Below, piece after piece: positions 45,874 through 55,613 of a stretch of 64,000 bases of DNA. Below the pieces are notes generated by a model. The model saw only the letters and a program-made list of their open reading frames with translations, did not search any database and had not been told where the DNA came from. The stretch is taken from the NCBI RefSeq assembly GCF_048569485.1, contig NC_134358.1, positions 244,833,451 to 244,897,450 on the forward strand, in the 5' to 3' direction. Source of the stretch: Anomaloglossus baeobatrachus. Taxonomy: Eukaryota > Chordata > Amphibia > Anura > Aromobatidae. The position numbers and the translations under genes were made by a program. Each line of letters opens with the position of its first letter. The first letter of the stretch is position 1.

Positions 45874-48800
45874 TGCTCACACACTGTATGCTGGTGGAAA
45901 TGTTAAAGTACCTTTAGTTCCTTGAATTCCTGGAACTCCTTGAATTCCCGGATACCCAGATCTGCCTCCTCTGCCAGGATACCCAGGTGGTCCTCTATCA
46001 CCAGCTTTTCCTTGGAGACCTGGCATCCCTGGCATTCCTGACTTTCCTTCACAAGGTTGGCATCTTGGGCTAATATTATGAATCAGTGAAGGTAGCTGTT
46101 CTAGAAAGTGAGAGTATTGTTTAATGAAAAAAAAAGTAAAAGAAAAAAATGCAATCTGTATAGAAAACACACTCATGAATATTGAAGGAGCTTTGATGAT
46201 GCATCAAGTGCCACATCCCCTTAGACTGGGGCTTAAAGGAAATGCCGGAATGTAGGAGACACATGAGTATGCACCCACATGGCCAATGCTGGTGAATCAT
46301 GATAATGTGTGTGCACCACACGCTGTCATGATTCAACAGTCTGCAGTCACATAGAATAACTGCAGGCTTTGCTTCTAAGACTAGACAACCCCTTAAAAGG
46401 GGTTGTCCACTACTTTGATATAACGATGGTTGGTGTCCAACACCAGGCAACCCCCCAGATCAGAGGTTATCTGCAGTGGCCGGATAAAAACAGTGTATGG
46501 AGCAGAACAGTAGATAAACACCTACCTAATGAAGGATAGCTCGTCTAAATCAAAGTAGTGGACAACCCCTTTACATGAGAAAAAGACACTTCTATAGTTC
46601 TGTGTAGTTAATAGACATACAGAGATGTGCCTGGTAAACAATGAAGCACGGTGCTTGTTTTATCGTCAAAACTTCTTCAGTCAGCTGAACAATGAAAGTG
46701 TCTGAGGTCAGATCTGCACAGATTTCACATACACATACACGCTGCGATATCGGTACCGATATCGCTAGCGTGGGTACCCGCCCCCATCGGTTGTGCGACA
46801 CTGGCATAATGCTGCCTGTGGCGCACAACATCGCCAAGACCCGTCACACTACTTACTTGCCTAGCGACGTCGCTGTGACCGGCGAACCGCCTCCTTTCTA
46901 AGGGCACGGTTCGTGCGGCATTACAGCGACGTCACTAAGCGGTCGCCCAGTAGAAGCGGAGGGGAGGAGATGAGCGGAACGTAACATCCCGCCCACCTCC
47001 TTTCTTCCTCATTGCAGGCGGGATGCAGGTAAGGAGAGGTTCCTCGTTCCTGCGGTGTCACACATAGCGATGTGTGCTGCCGCAGGAACGACGAACTACA
47101 TCGTTACTGCAGCAGCAACGATATTCGAGAATGGACCCCCATGTCACCGATGAGCGATTTTGCACGTTTTTGCGACGATGCATAATTGCTCATAGGTGTC
47201 ACACGCAACAACATCGCTAAAGCGACCAAATGTGCGTCACAAATTCCGTGACCCCAACAAGATCGCTTTAGCGATGTCGTAGCGTGTAAAGAGGCCTTTA
47301 CTCCAACAATAACACTATCAATAACAGAATTCTAGATAACCTATTTAATGGTATGTGCACACAACATTTTTAAGACACTTGCAGACCAATCAAGATTTTC
47401 ATAGGTATTTTTTATCCTGGAGGGTCTCTGCTGGTGGTTTTGCCTTGTTCCGCCACCTGCATCCTTTATCCATAATTTAAACTATAGCTGGCAAGAGTTG
47501 CTTCCTAGCCGAAAACAACCTGGAAATTGACTGCTCCACAAATTCTGCCCCCTGGAGAAGTTAAGAGGAGCAAAAAAAGAGAGAACATGTGCACAGCAGT
47601 GTTGTTTTTACATTGCTATGCAATGTGGCCATTTTTTGCAGCACTTTTTCAGCAGCACATTTTCAGCCGTATTCCAGACGGAATCCATGTGAAAACGACA
47701 TTGTATGCACATACCATAAGGCTTTCAAGTTGACTGTTCTACATGTGTATTACAAGTGTAATACAAGAAATATTTTGTGGTTTTTAGTACTGGTACCATT
47801 CATTTTTCCTAAGGCAATCTTTAGAGAATAATAAAATAAATCCCTTGCTTTGTTCCATGTTTATATTTTTTGTTAATCTCATTTTGTAGCTAAGCATGAA
47901 AATACATATAGCTAAAGAGGCTAAAGGGTGCTTTACACGCTGCGACATCGCTAACGATACATCGTCTGGGTCACGTTGTTAGTGACGCACATCCGGCGTT
48001 GTTAGCGACATCGCAGCGTGTGACACCAAGGAGCGACGATCAACAAGCACAAAAATGTGAAAAATCGGTGATCGTTGACACGTCGCTCCTTTTCCAAATA
48101 TCGTTGCTGCTGCAGGCACAATGTTGTTCGTCGTTGCTGCGGCAGCACACATCGCTATGTGTGACACCGCAGGAACAACGAACATCTCCTTACCTGCGTC
48201 CACCGGCAATGAGGAAGGAAGTAGGTGGGCGGCATGTTCCTGCCGCTCATCTCCGCCCCTCCTCTGCTATTGGACGGCCGCTTAGTGACGCCGCAGTGAC
48301 GTCGCTATGACGCCAAACGCACCTCCCCCTTAAAGGAAGGATTGTTCCGCGGTCACAGCGACGTCGCTGAAAAGGTATGTGCGTGTGACGCTGCCGTAGC
48401 GATAATGTTCGCTATGGCAGCGATCACCAAATGTCGCACGAATGACGGGGGCGGGTGCTATCACGCACGACATCGCTAGCTGTCACTAGCGATGTCGCAG
48501 CGTGTAAAGCACCCTTAACTCTATGTGAATCTTAACACAATGAATTCCGATAGCTATGATCATTGTATATTCCATTCAGGCCTTAACAGAAGTGATATAA
48601 TGTGTAATTAGTTTACAAAATCTAAAATCTTGACTTACCACGCAATAAATTACCGCATAATTTAATGACCTGGTCATCAGTCATCGATTTCCCCTGTAGC
48701 AAAGAACAATATTTGTAATTTTTTTACAACATTGAGTACAGATATGTCAGTAATTGACATTACCCTTCACCCTCGCCCAGCCTGTTTTTTTAGATTCCTA

Positions 48801-51800
48801 GGCTCATGGCCTAAATTTATAACATTCAATCCTATTAAGTCAGTAACAGAGCTGTAGACTGTACTGGTTTTGACATAAAAAATACAATAATGCACGATGG
48901 AAACGTAATAGGAACCCCCAAATGTCATAAGATCTCAATAGCTTACCATTTAGAAAAAAATATCAGATAAATTGGACAATCAGTCTTAGGGGCACTTTGC
49001 ACACTACGACATCGCAGAGGCGATGTCGGTGGGGTCAAATCGAAAGTGACGCACATCCGGCGTCGCTGTCGACATCGTAGTGTGTAAATCATTTATGATA
49101 CGATTAACGAGCGCAAAAGCGTCGTAATCGTATCATCGGTGTAGCGTTGGTCATTTCCATGAATTGGGAAAGACCAATGTTACGATGTTGTTCCTCGTTC
49201 CTGCGGCAGCACACATCGCTGTGTGTGAAGCCGCAGGAGTGAGGAACATCTCCTACCTGCGTCCCGGCCGCCTATGCGGAAGGAAGGAGGTGGGCGGGAT
49301 GTTTACGTCCCGCTCATCTCCGCCCCTCCGCTTCTATTGGCCGCCTGCCGTGTGACATCGCTATGACGCCGAATGACCCGCCCCCTTAATAAGGTGGCGG
49401 TTTGCTGGCCAGAGCGACGTCGCAGGGCAGGTGAGTGCATGTGAAGCTGCCGTAGTGATATTGTTCGCTACGGCAGCTATCACCATGATATCGCAGCTGT
49501 GACGGGGGCGGGGACTATCGCGCACTGCATCGCAGCATCGGCTTGCGATGTCGTAGTGTGCAAAGGGCCCCTTAGTAAAGGCCCCGTCACACACAGAGAT
49601 AAATCTTTGGCAGATCTGTGGTTGCAGTGAAATCATGGACATATTGTTCCATTTGTACACAGCCACAAACCTGGCACTGATTGTCCACAATTTCACTGCA
49701 ACCACAAATCTGCCGCAGATTTATCTCTGTGTGTGACAGGGCCTTAGGGGTGCTTCACACACAGCGAGCTCGCTGCCGAGATCGCTGCTGAGTCACGCTT
49801 TTTGTGACGCAGCAGTGACCTCATTAGCGATCTCGCTGTGTGTGACACTGAGCAGCGATCTGGCCCCTGCTGCGAGATCGCTGCTCGTTACACACAGCCC
49901 TGGTTCGTTTTCTTCAAAGCCGCTCTCCTGCTGTGACACACAGATCGCTGTGTGTGACAGCAAGAGAGCGACAAATGAAGCGAGCAGGGAGCAGGAGCCG
50001 GCGTCTGACAGCTGAGGTAAGCTGTATCCAAGATAAACATCGGGTAACCAAGGTGGTTACCCGATATTTACCTTAGTTACCAGCATCTGCAGCTCTCACG
50101 CTGCCTGTGCTGCCGGCTCCGGCTCTCTGCACATGTAGCTGCTGTACACATCGGGTTAATTAACCCGATGTGTACAGCAGCTAGGAGAGCAAGGAGCCAG
50201 CGCTCAGTGTGCGAGGCTCCCTGCTCTCTGCACATGTAGCTGCATTACACATCGGGTTAATTAACCCGATGTGTACTGTAGCTAGGAGAGCAAGGAGCCA
50301 GCGCTTAGTGTGCGCGGCTCCCTGCTCCCTGCTCACACTGGTAACTAATGTAAACATCGGGTAACCATACCCGATGTTTACCTTAGTTACCAGTCTCCGC
50401 AGCTTCCAGACGGCGGCTCCGTGCAAGCGCAGCGTCGCTTGCACGTCGCTGCTGGCTGGGGGCTGTTCACTGGTCGCTGGTGAGATCTGCCTGTTTGACA
50501 GCTCACCAGCGACCATGTAGCGATGCAGCAGCGATCCTGACCAGGTCAGATCGCTGGTCGGATCGCTGCTGCATCGCTAAGTGTGAAGGCACCCTTACGT
50601 TCCATTATAATCTCTTTTATAATCTCTTTTATTAACCACTGACATCAATGGCTGATTGGTGAAAAAAAAATGCAAGTAAGCTACTGAGAACTAGAGATGA
50701 GCAAACACAAGGTTTGGTTTTCGAACTGAACATCAACTTAAAAAAACAGAGCTCGAGTTTGGGAGCTTTATGTGCGACCTTAACTCGCACGAGTAACGCT
50801 GTGCTCAGGTACGCTCGGTGCTCAGCCCTGTGCGAGCCACTTGTAGTGTCATACAATGGGGGTAACAGCAGCATAATCACATGTTGTGTGTAACAAAAAA
50901 AAAAAAAATTAAAAAAAGCCCCACTCACCCTCTTCCGGAAGTGATTTGCTTATCGCAGGCTGTATGTGGGCGGAGACTCAAACTGCCAATCAGTAATTCC
51001 GAATCTCCTTGGGCCACATTCGGACCATTGGAGGTTTGGTTCATTTGCTGCCAGTGAACCGAACTTCCAAAGGTTCTCATCTCTACTGAGAACTGCAGCT
51101 CACCTTTGTTTTATTTTAACAGGAGCTAATATGCTGTTCTCAGCAGTGGCCACTACAAAGCAAATGGAGCTGTGCAATTCTGGATCTGTTCACTGCCACT
51201 GATCTGATATTGATGACCTATCCCTAGAAAACATCTCCTTTAAAGCATACATGTCACCAGATCAAACGTGGCCAGTTAATGTTTTTACTTTGCTCTGCTG
51301 AGCATTCTAATTTTTCCATCTATTTTTTTTAAAATCCACTATATGGATTTGTACCGCCCCCGTGCCAGCAGCTGAGCCGCTCGGATCCGGAACCGCGGTG
51401 TCTCGAGGCGTCTCCGGACCCGGGGGTTCGCGCGGTCACTCGAGTTTGAAAATGGGGGTATATACACAGGAGTTAGAAGTTTGTGACGCCACCCACGGTG
51501 CATGGTAAGATGGAGTACCACTGCTGCTGTTGGTGGGGGAGCCCGGTGGCGGTGGTATGGCAGCAAGGTGTTTAACCCCTCCGTGGGTAGGGGGTTTGTG
51601 CCCCGGGGCCCGGTAGTGGTGGAGGGGGGTGCTGTTGGAAAAAGGAAGGGTCACTGTGTACTCACTCAGTCCAAGAATACTGACACCGACAGCTTGTAAA
51701 CCAGAGTTCTGAGCACCGCTGCAGCAAGGAGGGAGCACGCTTGGATCCGTGCCCTTGGTGTTGCTTGTTAGCCTGTGGTCTTTTCCGTGGTACCTTCTCA

Positions 51801-54800
51801 CTTGTTGGACCCTATAGTCTGGAACTAATCGGGTCCCGCTCACCAGTATGGCTAACGGAGTGAGCTTTCTCTCAGGGTTCACATTTGGGATTTGGCGGAC
51901 TGTACTTTGGGAAAAGTCCTATCCCCTCGTTGCGCTAGTACTCCGATTTTGGAGCGGGTGAGGGATGAATCTTGAAGACTTCACCCCCGTCGGGTAAAGC
52001 TACTTCCCGGCCTAGGGTCCACGTACCCCGTCGTGCCTTAGCCCCTGCCCGGAGATAGCTCAAGGCCGCCGGCTGCCCTCCTCGGCAAGTCTGTGCCCCT
52101 TGACATGATCCCCTGCGACCAGGGTTCCAGCTCCTCCCAGGCCCAGACCAACGTCTGCCACCTGGGATTCTACTCGGAGCCCAGCTCCTCACCCTTCGCT
52201 CTCCAGTTCACACTCTGCTCCTCTTTGACACTTCCCACCTCCCCTTGCCAACCCCCCAAGTGGGCGGCCCTATTCCCATCAGGCCCCCCAATGGTGTGTC
52301 TGGTAAGTATGGTGTAAAGTGTTCCTAGGGTTTTGACTGGCTCTGATCTTAGCAACACCAAAGAATAGGGATCCGTAACCAAGGAGGATGCGGATACTGT
52401 GCAGAAGGGCAGATTGCACAATACCCTGTGACGACCTGATAAGCCAGGGCGTCACAGATTGAGAGGTGTGGTCTTTTAAGATTATATGGTCTTTACAAAG
52501 CAGGCATGAATTACAGGGTAATAATGCAAAGCAGTCTAACAGAATTTTTTTTTTTTTTATTATGCTTTCCTTAGCTCTATCATATCCCACAGTGCTGTAT
52601 AGACATCACAATCACTGTGCCTATAGGGGGCTTTTAATTGACTTTCCCTATCAGTATGGCTTTAGCGTCTGGGAGGAAATTGGAGCATCCCCTCTCAAAA
52701 ACGAAGAGAACATACAAACTCCTTGCAGATGTCTTCATTTGTGAGATTTGAACCTAGGATTTTAGCAAACCAACAATGCTAACCACTAAGCCACTGTGCT
52801 GCTCTAATCATTTGAGCCACAAGCCCCTGGTAAAAGTGATAAAAATTAGCCTTTAAGATGTATTCCCAAGCTATAAAGTTGCTTTAATTAGTTAGCATGA
52901 GAATTAGCAAGTTTGCAGTTTACTTTCTTTTTCCTACCATTCTCCTACATTAAGAGCTTTTATATTTCATAGTGTACAGCTGGTTTCCATGGAGCTTGGC
53001 CACGTCCCATATTCTAACTCAAAGCGCACAATAGGAACTCATTTCAGGAGAGAGATTAACTCCTAAAATACTCTCCACCTGCTCAACTCACTCACTCTCA
53101 GCTCCTGACAAGCAATTTTTAGAAATCTTGCAATATCACTAGCGCTCACCATCTGCAGCTTTCAGAGCAGTTCTCCTAATCATGGTTCTCACTTTCCTAA
53201 GCTGTGCACTTTTTTGAATCACTTGGTATGTCTATATGTAAAAAAAGTTTTTCCTGCAGAATAAACCAAAGCTGAATGTATTACAGCAGAACTTGTGCTG
53301 AACTGTATAGTTCTACTGTGGGCTCACACACCGGAGTGTAAGGGCTCATGCGCATGTTGCGTAATTGCATGCATTCACGCTGCGTATTACCCTGTAGCGT
53401 AAATGCATGCGTCCTGCGTCCCCTGCACAATCTATGTAGATTGTGCATGAGACGTGCAGATGTTGCTTTTATGAATGCAGCGATTTGGGTGCTAAAATTT
53501 TGACCCAAACTCATGCGTTCATAAAATGAGCATGTCAATTATTCCGTGCGCTATGGATGCAGCTCCCACTCTGTCTATGGTGGAGGCAACAGACATAGCG
53601 TATGAAATCGGCTTTTTTTGTACAGAAAAACTGCATCCATTATGCAGTGTTTCTGCAGCGATTTGACGCACACATGTGCTGTCAAATCGCTCCAGAATAT
53701 TCAGCAGTTACGTGCGCATGAGCCTTAAAACACAGCCCAGTGCTAGCCAATGTTTTGTTAGACAGCACTTGGCCCAATGTTATAACATTTGGCAGTGCTG
53801 ATCAGCATTTTTTTTCTCGAGCCAACTCAACATGAGAAAAAAAATTGCTTCATGCTGCAAATGTCAGTGTATATCGGACGGTGCGCACCCATTCAAGTCT
53901 ATGGGTGTGAGCATTGAGCAATACTTTGGAGTCCGATATATGCTAACACAGACAATGGAGGAGATGGAGAAATTAAGTTCTCCATCTTCTCCTACCCTGT
54001 GATCTACGTCTTGCATGCAAGAGAATCGAATCACAGTAATTGTCACTCAGCCCAAACTCTGATGAAAGTCATTTACATAATCGGCCCGGTTCTCTCACAT
54101 AAGAGAATCTACAGCCGTGTGAGGTAGGCCTAATACTACAGCACTGCTATCAGTACTGTCACATGGACAAATTTTAACCTGAAAATATGGGGTTAATGTT
54201 TAGGTTAATAGCAGTCTGAACCTGCCCAGTGCCTGCACATTAAACCCCGATGCCAATAGAAAATTAACTATAATCCTCCTGGCAACATTCCGGTTTCAGA
54301 CACAGGGAAGGCATCGTAACGGGTTCAGTCACTGCTCTGTATAGAGAACGGTGTCTGTAATTACACCTACCGCTCTGATTGATAGCTGCTCAGCATTAAA
54401 ACCAGCTGTCAGTCAGTGTAGGGGGGCGTAGTTACACTGCCACTCTCTATACACAGAGCGGTGACTGAACCCGCTCGGACACCACCCCCTGGACTGAAAC
54501 CAGAATGCTGTCAGGAGGATTAAAGTTAATTTCCTCTCAACAGCATGGTTTAATGTGCAGGTGCCAGGCTGATTCAGAATGCTATTAAGCTGCACCGTAT
54601 CTGCATATAAATAGCATTTTTTCTTGGGACAGGTTCCCTTTAAGCAGGGGAGCCGATCCTGCAACCAGAAAGTGCAAAGCTTGTAAGGAGACTTGATAGT
54701 TCTAAAATGCTCAAGACAAACTGAGAATACCCCTTTAACTAAAAATGCTGATATTTCTGAAACCATATGACAGATTTAAAATAAAAAAAAAACAAATGGA

Positions 54801-55190
54801 AACAGCAGAAATAAAATAAGCTACTTTATTTGGTGACAAGCCCTTTAACATGAATACTGCTCCTGAATAGAGTATCTTAGAGTAACACTACTGCTGAAAA
54901 CAAAATGCCACTTACAAAATAGGATAAAATTGATAATAAATTTGTGATTGTAATATGCGAAAATAACTTGTAACCTTTCTTTCCAACAATTTTTAATTTT
55001 AGAATATATGCTTAATTTTAAATGGTTAATTGGTTTTACTTACCGGTTTTCCTGGAATACCAGGTATTCCAGATCTCCCCTGAAGGCCCATATCACCTGG
55101 AAAACCACGAGGCCCTGGTAGACCTTGTGCACCTGCTTCGCCTTTCTTGCCTTCTGGTCCGTTGTCACCAAACTCCCCAATTTCTCCTTT
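41220..55190 (-). CDS. COL21A1: FACIT collagen alpha chain, C-terminal five exons (COL21A1-like)
   Basis: Partial host gene for a fibril-associated collagen with interrupted triple helices, a secreted matrix protein that trimerises. Exons 55044-55190, 48639-48693, 45912-46100, 44578-44655 and 41220-41410 sum to 660 bases, 219 residues plus TGA. All introns are GT-AG and phases agree (0, 1, 1, 1). Order: Gly-X-Y helix ending [11 protein letters not shown]2 hinge ([29 protein letters not shown]); final helix of about 90 residues with one imperfection (GSNGEGMVG); tail [14 protein letters not shown] then DPFRKGPNF. Paired cysteines at the helix junction would link chains. From memory, human COL21A1 has IRQVC and RAQLP in NC2 and ends [12 protein letters not shown]9A1 and COL19A1 end differently. 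COL22A1 was not excluded. The upstream part lies beyond the window. Confidence 0.8.
41676..44300. mobile_element. Foldback MITE split by an LTR-like insertion (intron)
   Basis: The left piece (about 41676-41870, ACTTTTGGGTATAAGCTTCA and AGTTATAAAA) pairs with the right piece (about 44133-44300, TTTTATAACTCCTGAAGCTT and CACCAAAAGT). Between them, about 41870-44132, is non-coding sequence that starts TGTTAAG and ends GTTACA and has a TTTATAAG motif at about 43495. It behaves as one insertion, perhaps a solo LTR, and itself hosts a MITE. No clear target duplication was found. Confidence 0.4.
42066..42632. mobile_element. PIF/Harbinger-like MITE, TSD TTA
   Basis: ACTTTGCACGCTGCGACATC at the left is matched by GATGTCGCAACGTGCAAAGT at the right. 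TTA flanks both (42063-42065, 42633-42635). Orientation is opposite to 18980-19560. Confidence 0.75.
44578..44655 (-). CDS. COL21A1: Collagen exon: Gly-X-Y helix (penultimate)
   Basis: 78 bases, phase 1 both ends. Acceptor ATTGCAG, donor GTAAAG. Encodes (G)[19 protein letters not shown] then GPPGAP(G). The GERGIGEQG step is a Gly-X-Gly imperfection of the helix, as FACIT collagens often show. Confidence 0.85.
44785..44876. repeat. AT microsatellite, left of a Tc1
   Basis: Long (AT)n run, one break near its right end; it continues beyond the Tc1 insertion at 45812. Confidence 0.95.
44880..45809 (+). mobile_element. Tc1-like transposon, DD38E spacing, internally deleted
   Basis: Inverted ends CAGTACAGACCAAAAG and CTTTTGGTCTGTACTG are perfect; TA precedes the left end. 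Only about 930 bp remain, so most of the N-terminal DNA-binding part is missing. The frame at 45135-45569 has [23 protein letters not shown] and [17 protein letters not shown]; 38 residues separate the second Asp from the Glu, the spacing of the Intruder lineage as I recall. A frameshift near 45570 precedes the C-terminus ([17 protein letters not shown]). It inserted in an AT microsatellite and forms most of a 1.26-kb collagen intron. Confidence 0.85.
45812..45868. repeat. AT microsatellite, right of the Tc1
   Basis: (AT)n run continuing the tract at 44785-44876. Confidence 0.95.
45912..46100 (-). CDS. COL21A1: Collagen exon: end of NC2 and start of last helix
   Basis: 189 bases, phase 1 both ends. 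Acceptor TTCTAG, donor GTACTT. Begins (G)AA CAG for [20 protein letters not shown], with two Cys two residues apart, then Gly-X-Y from [10 protein letters not shown] to GIQGTKG. Confidence 0.85.
46396..46570. mobile_element. Hairpin MITE with GGGGTTGTCCACTACT ends
   Basis: AAAGGGGTTGTCCACTACTT pairs with AAGTAGTGGACAACCCCTTT across about 175 bp. Pieces of the same family lie near 815 and 27709. Non-coding, in a collagen intron. Confidence 0.75.
46733..47298. mobile_element. PIF/Harbinger-like MITE, worn left end
   Basis: Shares CACGCTGCGATATCG, the GAGATGAGCGG..CATCCCGCCC block and CACACATAGCGATGTGTGCT with the other copies; right end GTAGCGTGTAAAGAGGCC. The left terminus is degraded, so the duplication cannot be read. 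Confidence 0.6.
47350..47715. mobile_element. MITE with GGTATGTGCAC ends
   Basis: GGTATGTGCACACAACATTT at the left pairs loosely with ACATTGTATGCACATACC at the right. Non-coding. Confidence 0.55.
47925..48515. mobile_element. PIF/Harbinger-like MITE, TSD TAA
   Basis: AGGGTGCTTTACACGCTGCG and CGCAGCGTGTAAAGCACCCT are perfect inverted ends of 20 bp, flanked by TAA (47922-47924, 48516-48518). Closest relative at about 60587. The perfect ends suggest a recent copy. It ends 124 bp from the NC2 exon. Confidence 0.85.
48639..48693 (-). CDS. COL21A1: Collagen exon: NC2 hinge
   Basis: 55 bases, phase 0 in, phase 1 out. Acceptor CTACAG, donor GTAAGTC. Encodes [18 protein letters not shown] plus the first base of the next codon. 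It is too short to find by frame length alone; it was located by splice signals and by its fit between neighbours. The I..L/V-C spacing is the FACIT NC2 trimerisation pattern as I know it. Confidence 0.75.
48989..49571. mobile_element. PIF/Harbinger-like MITE, TSD TTA
   Basis: GGGGCACTTTGCACACTACG and the matching GTAGTGTGCAAAGGGCCCC, flanked by TTA (48986-48988, 49572-49574). Interior close to 18980-19560. Confidence 0.8.
49578..49745. mobile_element. Short hairpin MITE with GGCCCCGTCACACACAG ends
   Basis: A nearly complete 168-bp hairpin: AAGGCCCCGTCACACACAGA pairs with TCTGTGTGTGACAGGGCCTT, and CAGATCTGTGGTTGCAGTGA pairs with TCACTGCAACCACAAATCTG. Nothing coding. Confidence 0.75.
49747..50594. 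mobile_element. MITE, 848 bp, TSD TTA
   Basis: GGGGTGCTTCACACACAGCG at the left; CGCTAAGTGTGAAGGCACCC at the right; TTA on both sides (49744-49746, 50595-50597). The interior has repeated palindromes (ACATCGGGTTAATTAACCCG occurs twice) and matches 20705-21494 in reverse. Confidence 0.75.
50692..51085. mobile_element. Non-autonomous hAT, 394 bp, TSD CTGAGAAC
   Basis: TAGAGATGAGCAAAC at the left and GGTTCTCATCTCTA at the right, flanked by a perfect 8-bp duplication CTGAGAAC (50684-50691, 51086-51093). The first 11 bases equal those of the 9-kb hAT at 1277, so that transposase type could move it. Contains an A-run and no frame. Confidence 0.85.
51350..52456 (-). mobile_element. Solo LTR of the GTGACGCCC group, minus strand, TSD GATT
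   Basis: On the minus strand it starts TGTGACGCCCTGGC at 52456 and ends GGGGGCGGTACA at 51350. GATT flanks both sides (51346-51349, 52457-52460), agreeing with the 4-bp duplication of the element at 15121. Fossil. Confidence 0.75.
52545..52806 (-). repeat. tRNA-derived SINE, minus strand
   Basis: The 5' end on the minus strand has an A-box-like TGGCTTAGTGG (about 52794-52784) and a B-box GGTTCAAATCT (about 52754-52744), as in tRNA genes. After these come AAACTCC-type core sequence and an A-rich tail (T-run at about 52545-52558 on plus). It matches a common fish/frog SINE of V-SINE/DeuSINE style from memory. Located in the largest collagen intron. Confidence 0.7.
52807..53338. other. Intron sequence, nothing recognised
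   Basis: Collagen intron DNA without clear repeat structure. Confidence 0.4.
53342..53725. mobile_element. MITE with CTCATGCGCA ends
   Basis: GGGCTCATGCGCATGTTGCG at the left, ACGTGCGCATGAGCC at the right, TAA and TTA at the edges. Interior matches 13091-13455 (GCATGCGTCCTGCGTCCCC, CACAATCTATG). Confidence 0.7.
53726..54140. other. Degraded MITE-like sequence
   Basis: Includes CCATTCAAGTCTATGGGTGT and a TGTGAGGTAGGCCT end. Only one terminus is readable. Confidence 0.35.
54145..54650. mobile_element. Foldback MITE
   Basis: GCCTGCACATTAAACC (about 54232) pairs with GGTTTAATGTGCAGG (about 54548); CGGTTTCAG pairs with CTGAAACC; GAGAACGGTG and AGAGCGGTGA lie near the centre. The right end reaches GGGACAGGTTCCCTTTAA. 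Non-coding. Confidence 0.55.
55044..55190 (-). CDS. COL21A1: Collagen exon: Gly-X-Y helix (fifth from last)
   Basis: 147 bases, 49 codons, phase 0 at both ends. Acceptor TTTCAG before AAAGGAGAA, donor GTAAGT after CCG. Every third residue is Gly ([20 protein letters not shown] at the start). It ends G-K-P and the next exon opens G-K-S, so the join is seamless at the end of the helix. Length divisible by nine is typical of fibril-type collagen exons only in part (147 is not), as in other FACIT genes. Confidence 0.85.
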
Positions 55191-55613
55191 CTGAAATTCA
55201 CAATACCAAAATCTACAGTAAGTATATTAAGTACTAGTGAAATGACAGCACATTTGGCATATGCATTGGAAGTGTACATATGCCTATATAGCTATTGGGA
55301 CGTATTTGTCTGTAGTATGCCAAACAATGTTGTTGTTTTTTTACATATACTGGCCTGTATGTGATAGTATACCATTTTTAAAGTTTAACAGAATAGTATC
55401 GTAGACACGCACGCATTAGGTATGAATTACTCATTTTTTTCAATGGAAAGCTTTTGGGGATCCTATGTCTATACAGTATCAAACTGCTCAGCCTTATATT
55501 CAAGGTTTATGTCAAGGAATCCTACTGATATATACTTCTAAAGGAAGGATCAACAGCAGTGTGCAAGTGAAATAAATGCACTATACAGTATGTACTGTAT
55601 GTATAGCTATATA
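55191..55613. other. Upstream intron, nothing recognised
   Basis: Starts with the splice acceptor of the collagen exon (minus strand). No further exon or repeat structure seen. Confidence 0.4.

Noticed and set aside
47925-49571. GC-rich blocks as CpG-island promoters of an unseen gene
   Set aside because: They coincide exactly with MITEs that recur across the window.
52740-52806. A tRNA gene on the minus strand
   Set aside because: A- and B-box are present but stems do not close and a SINE core and A-tail follow.
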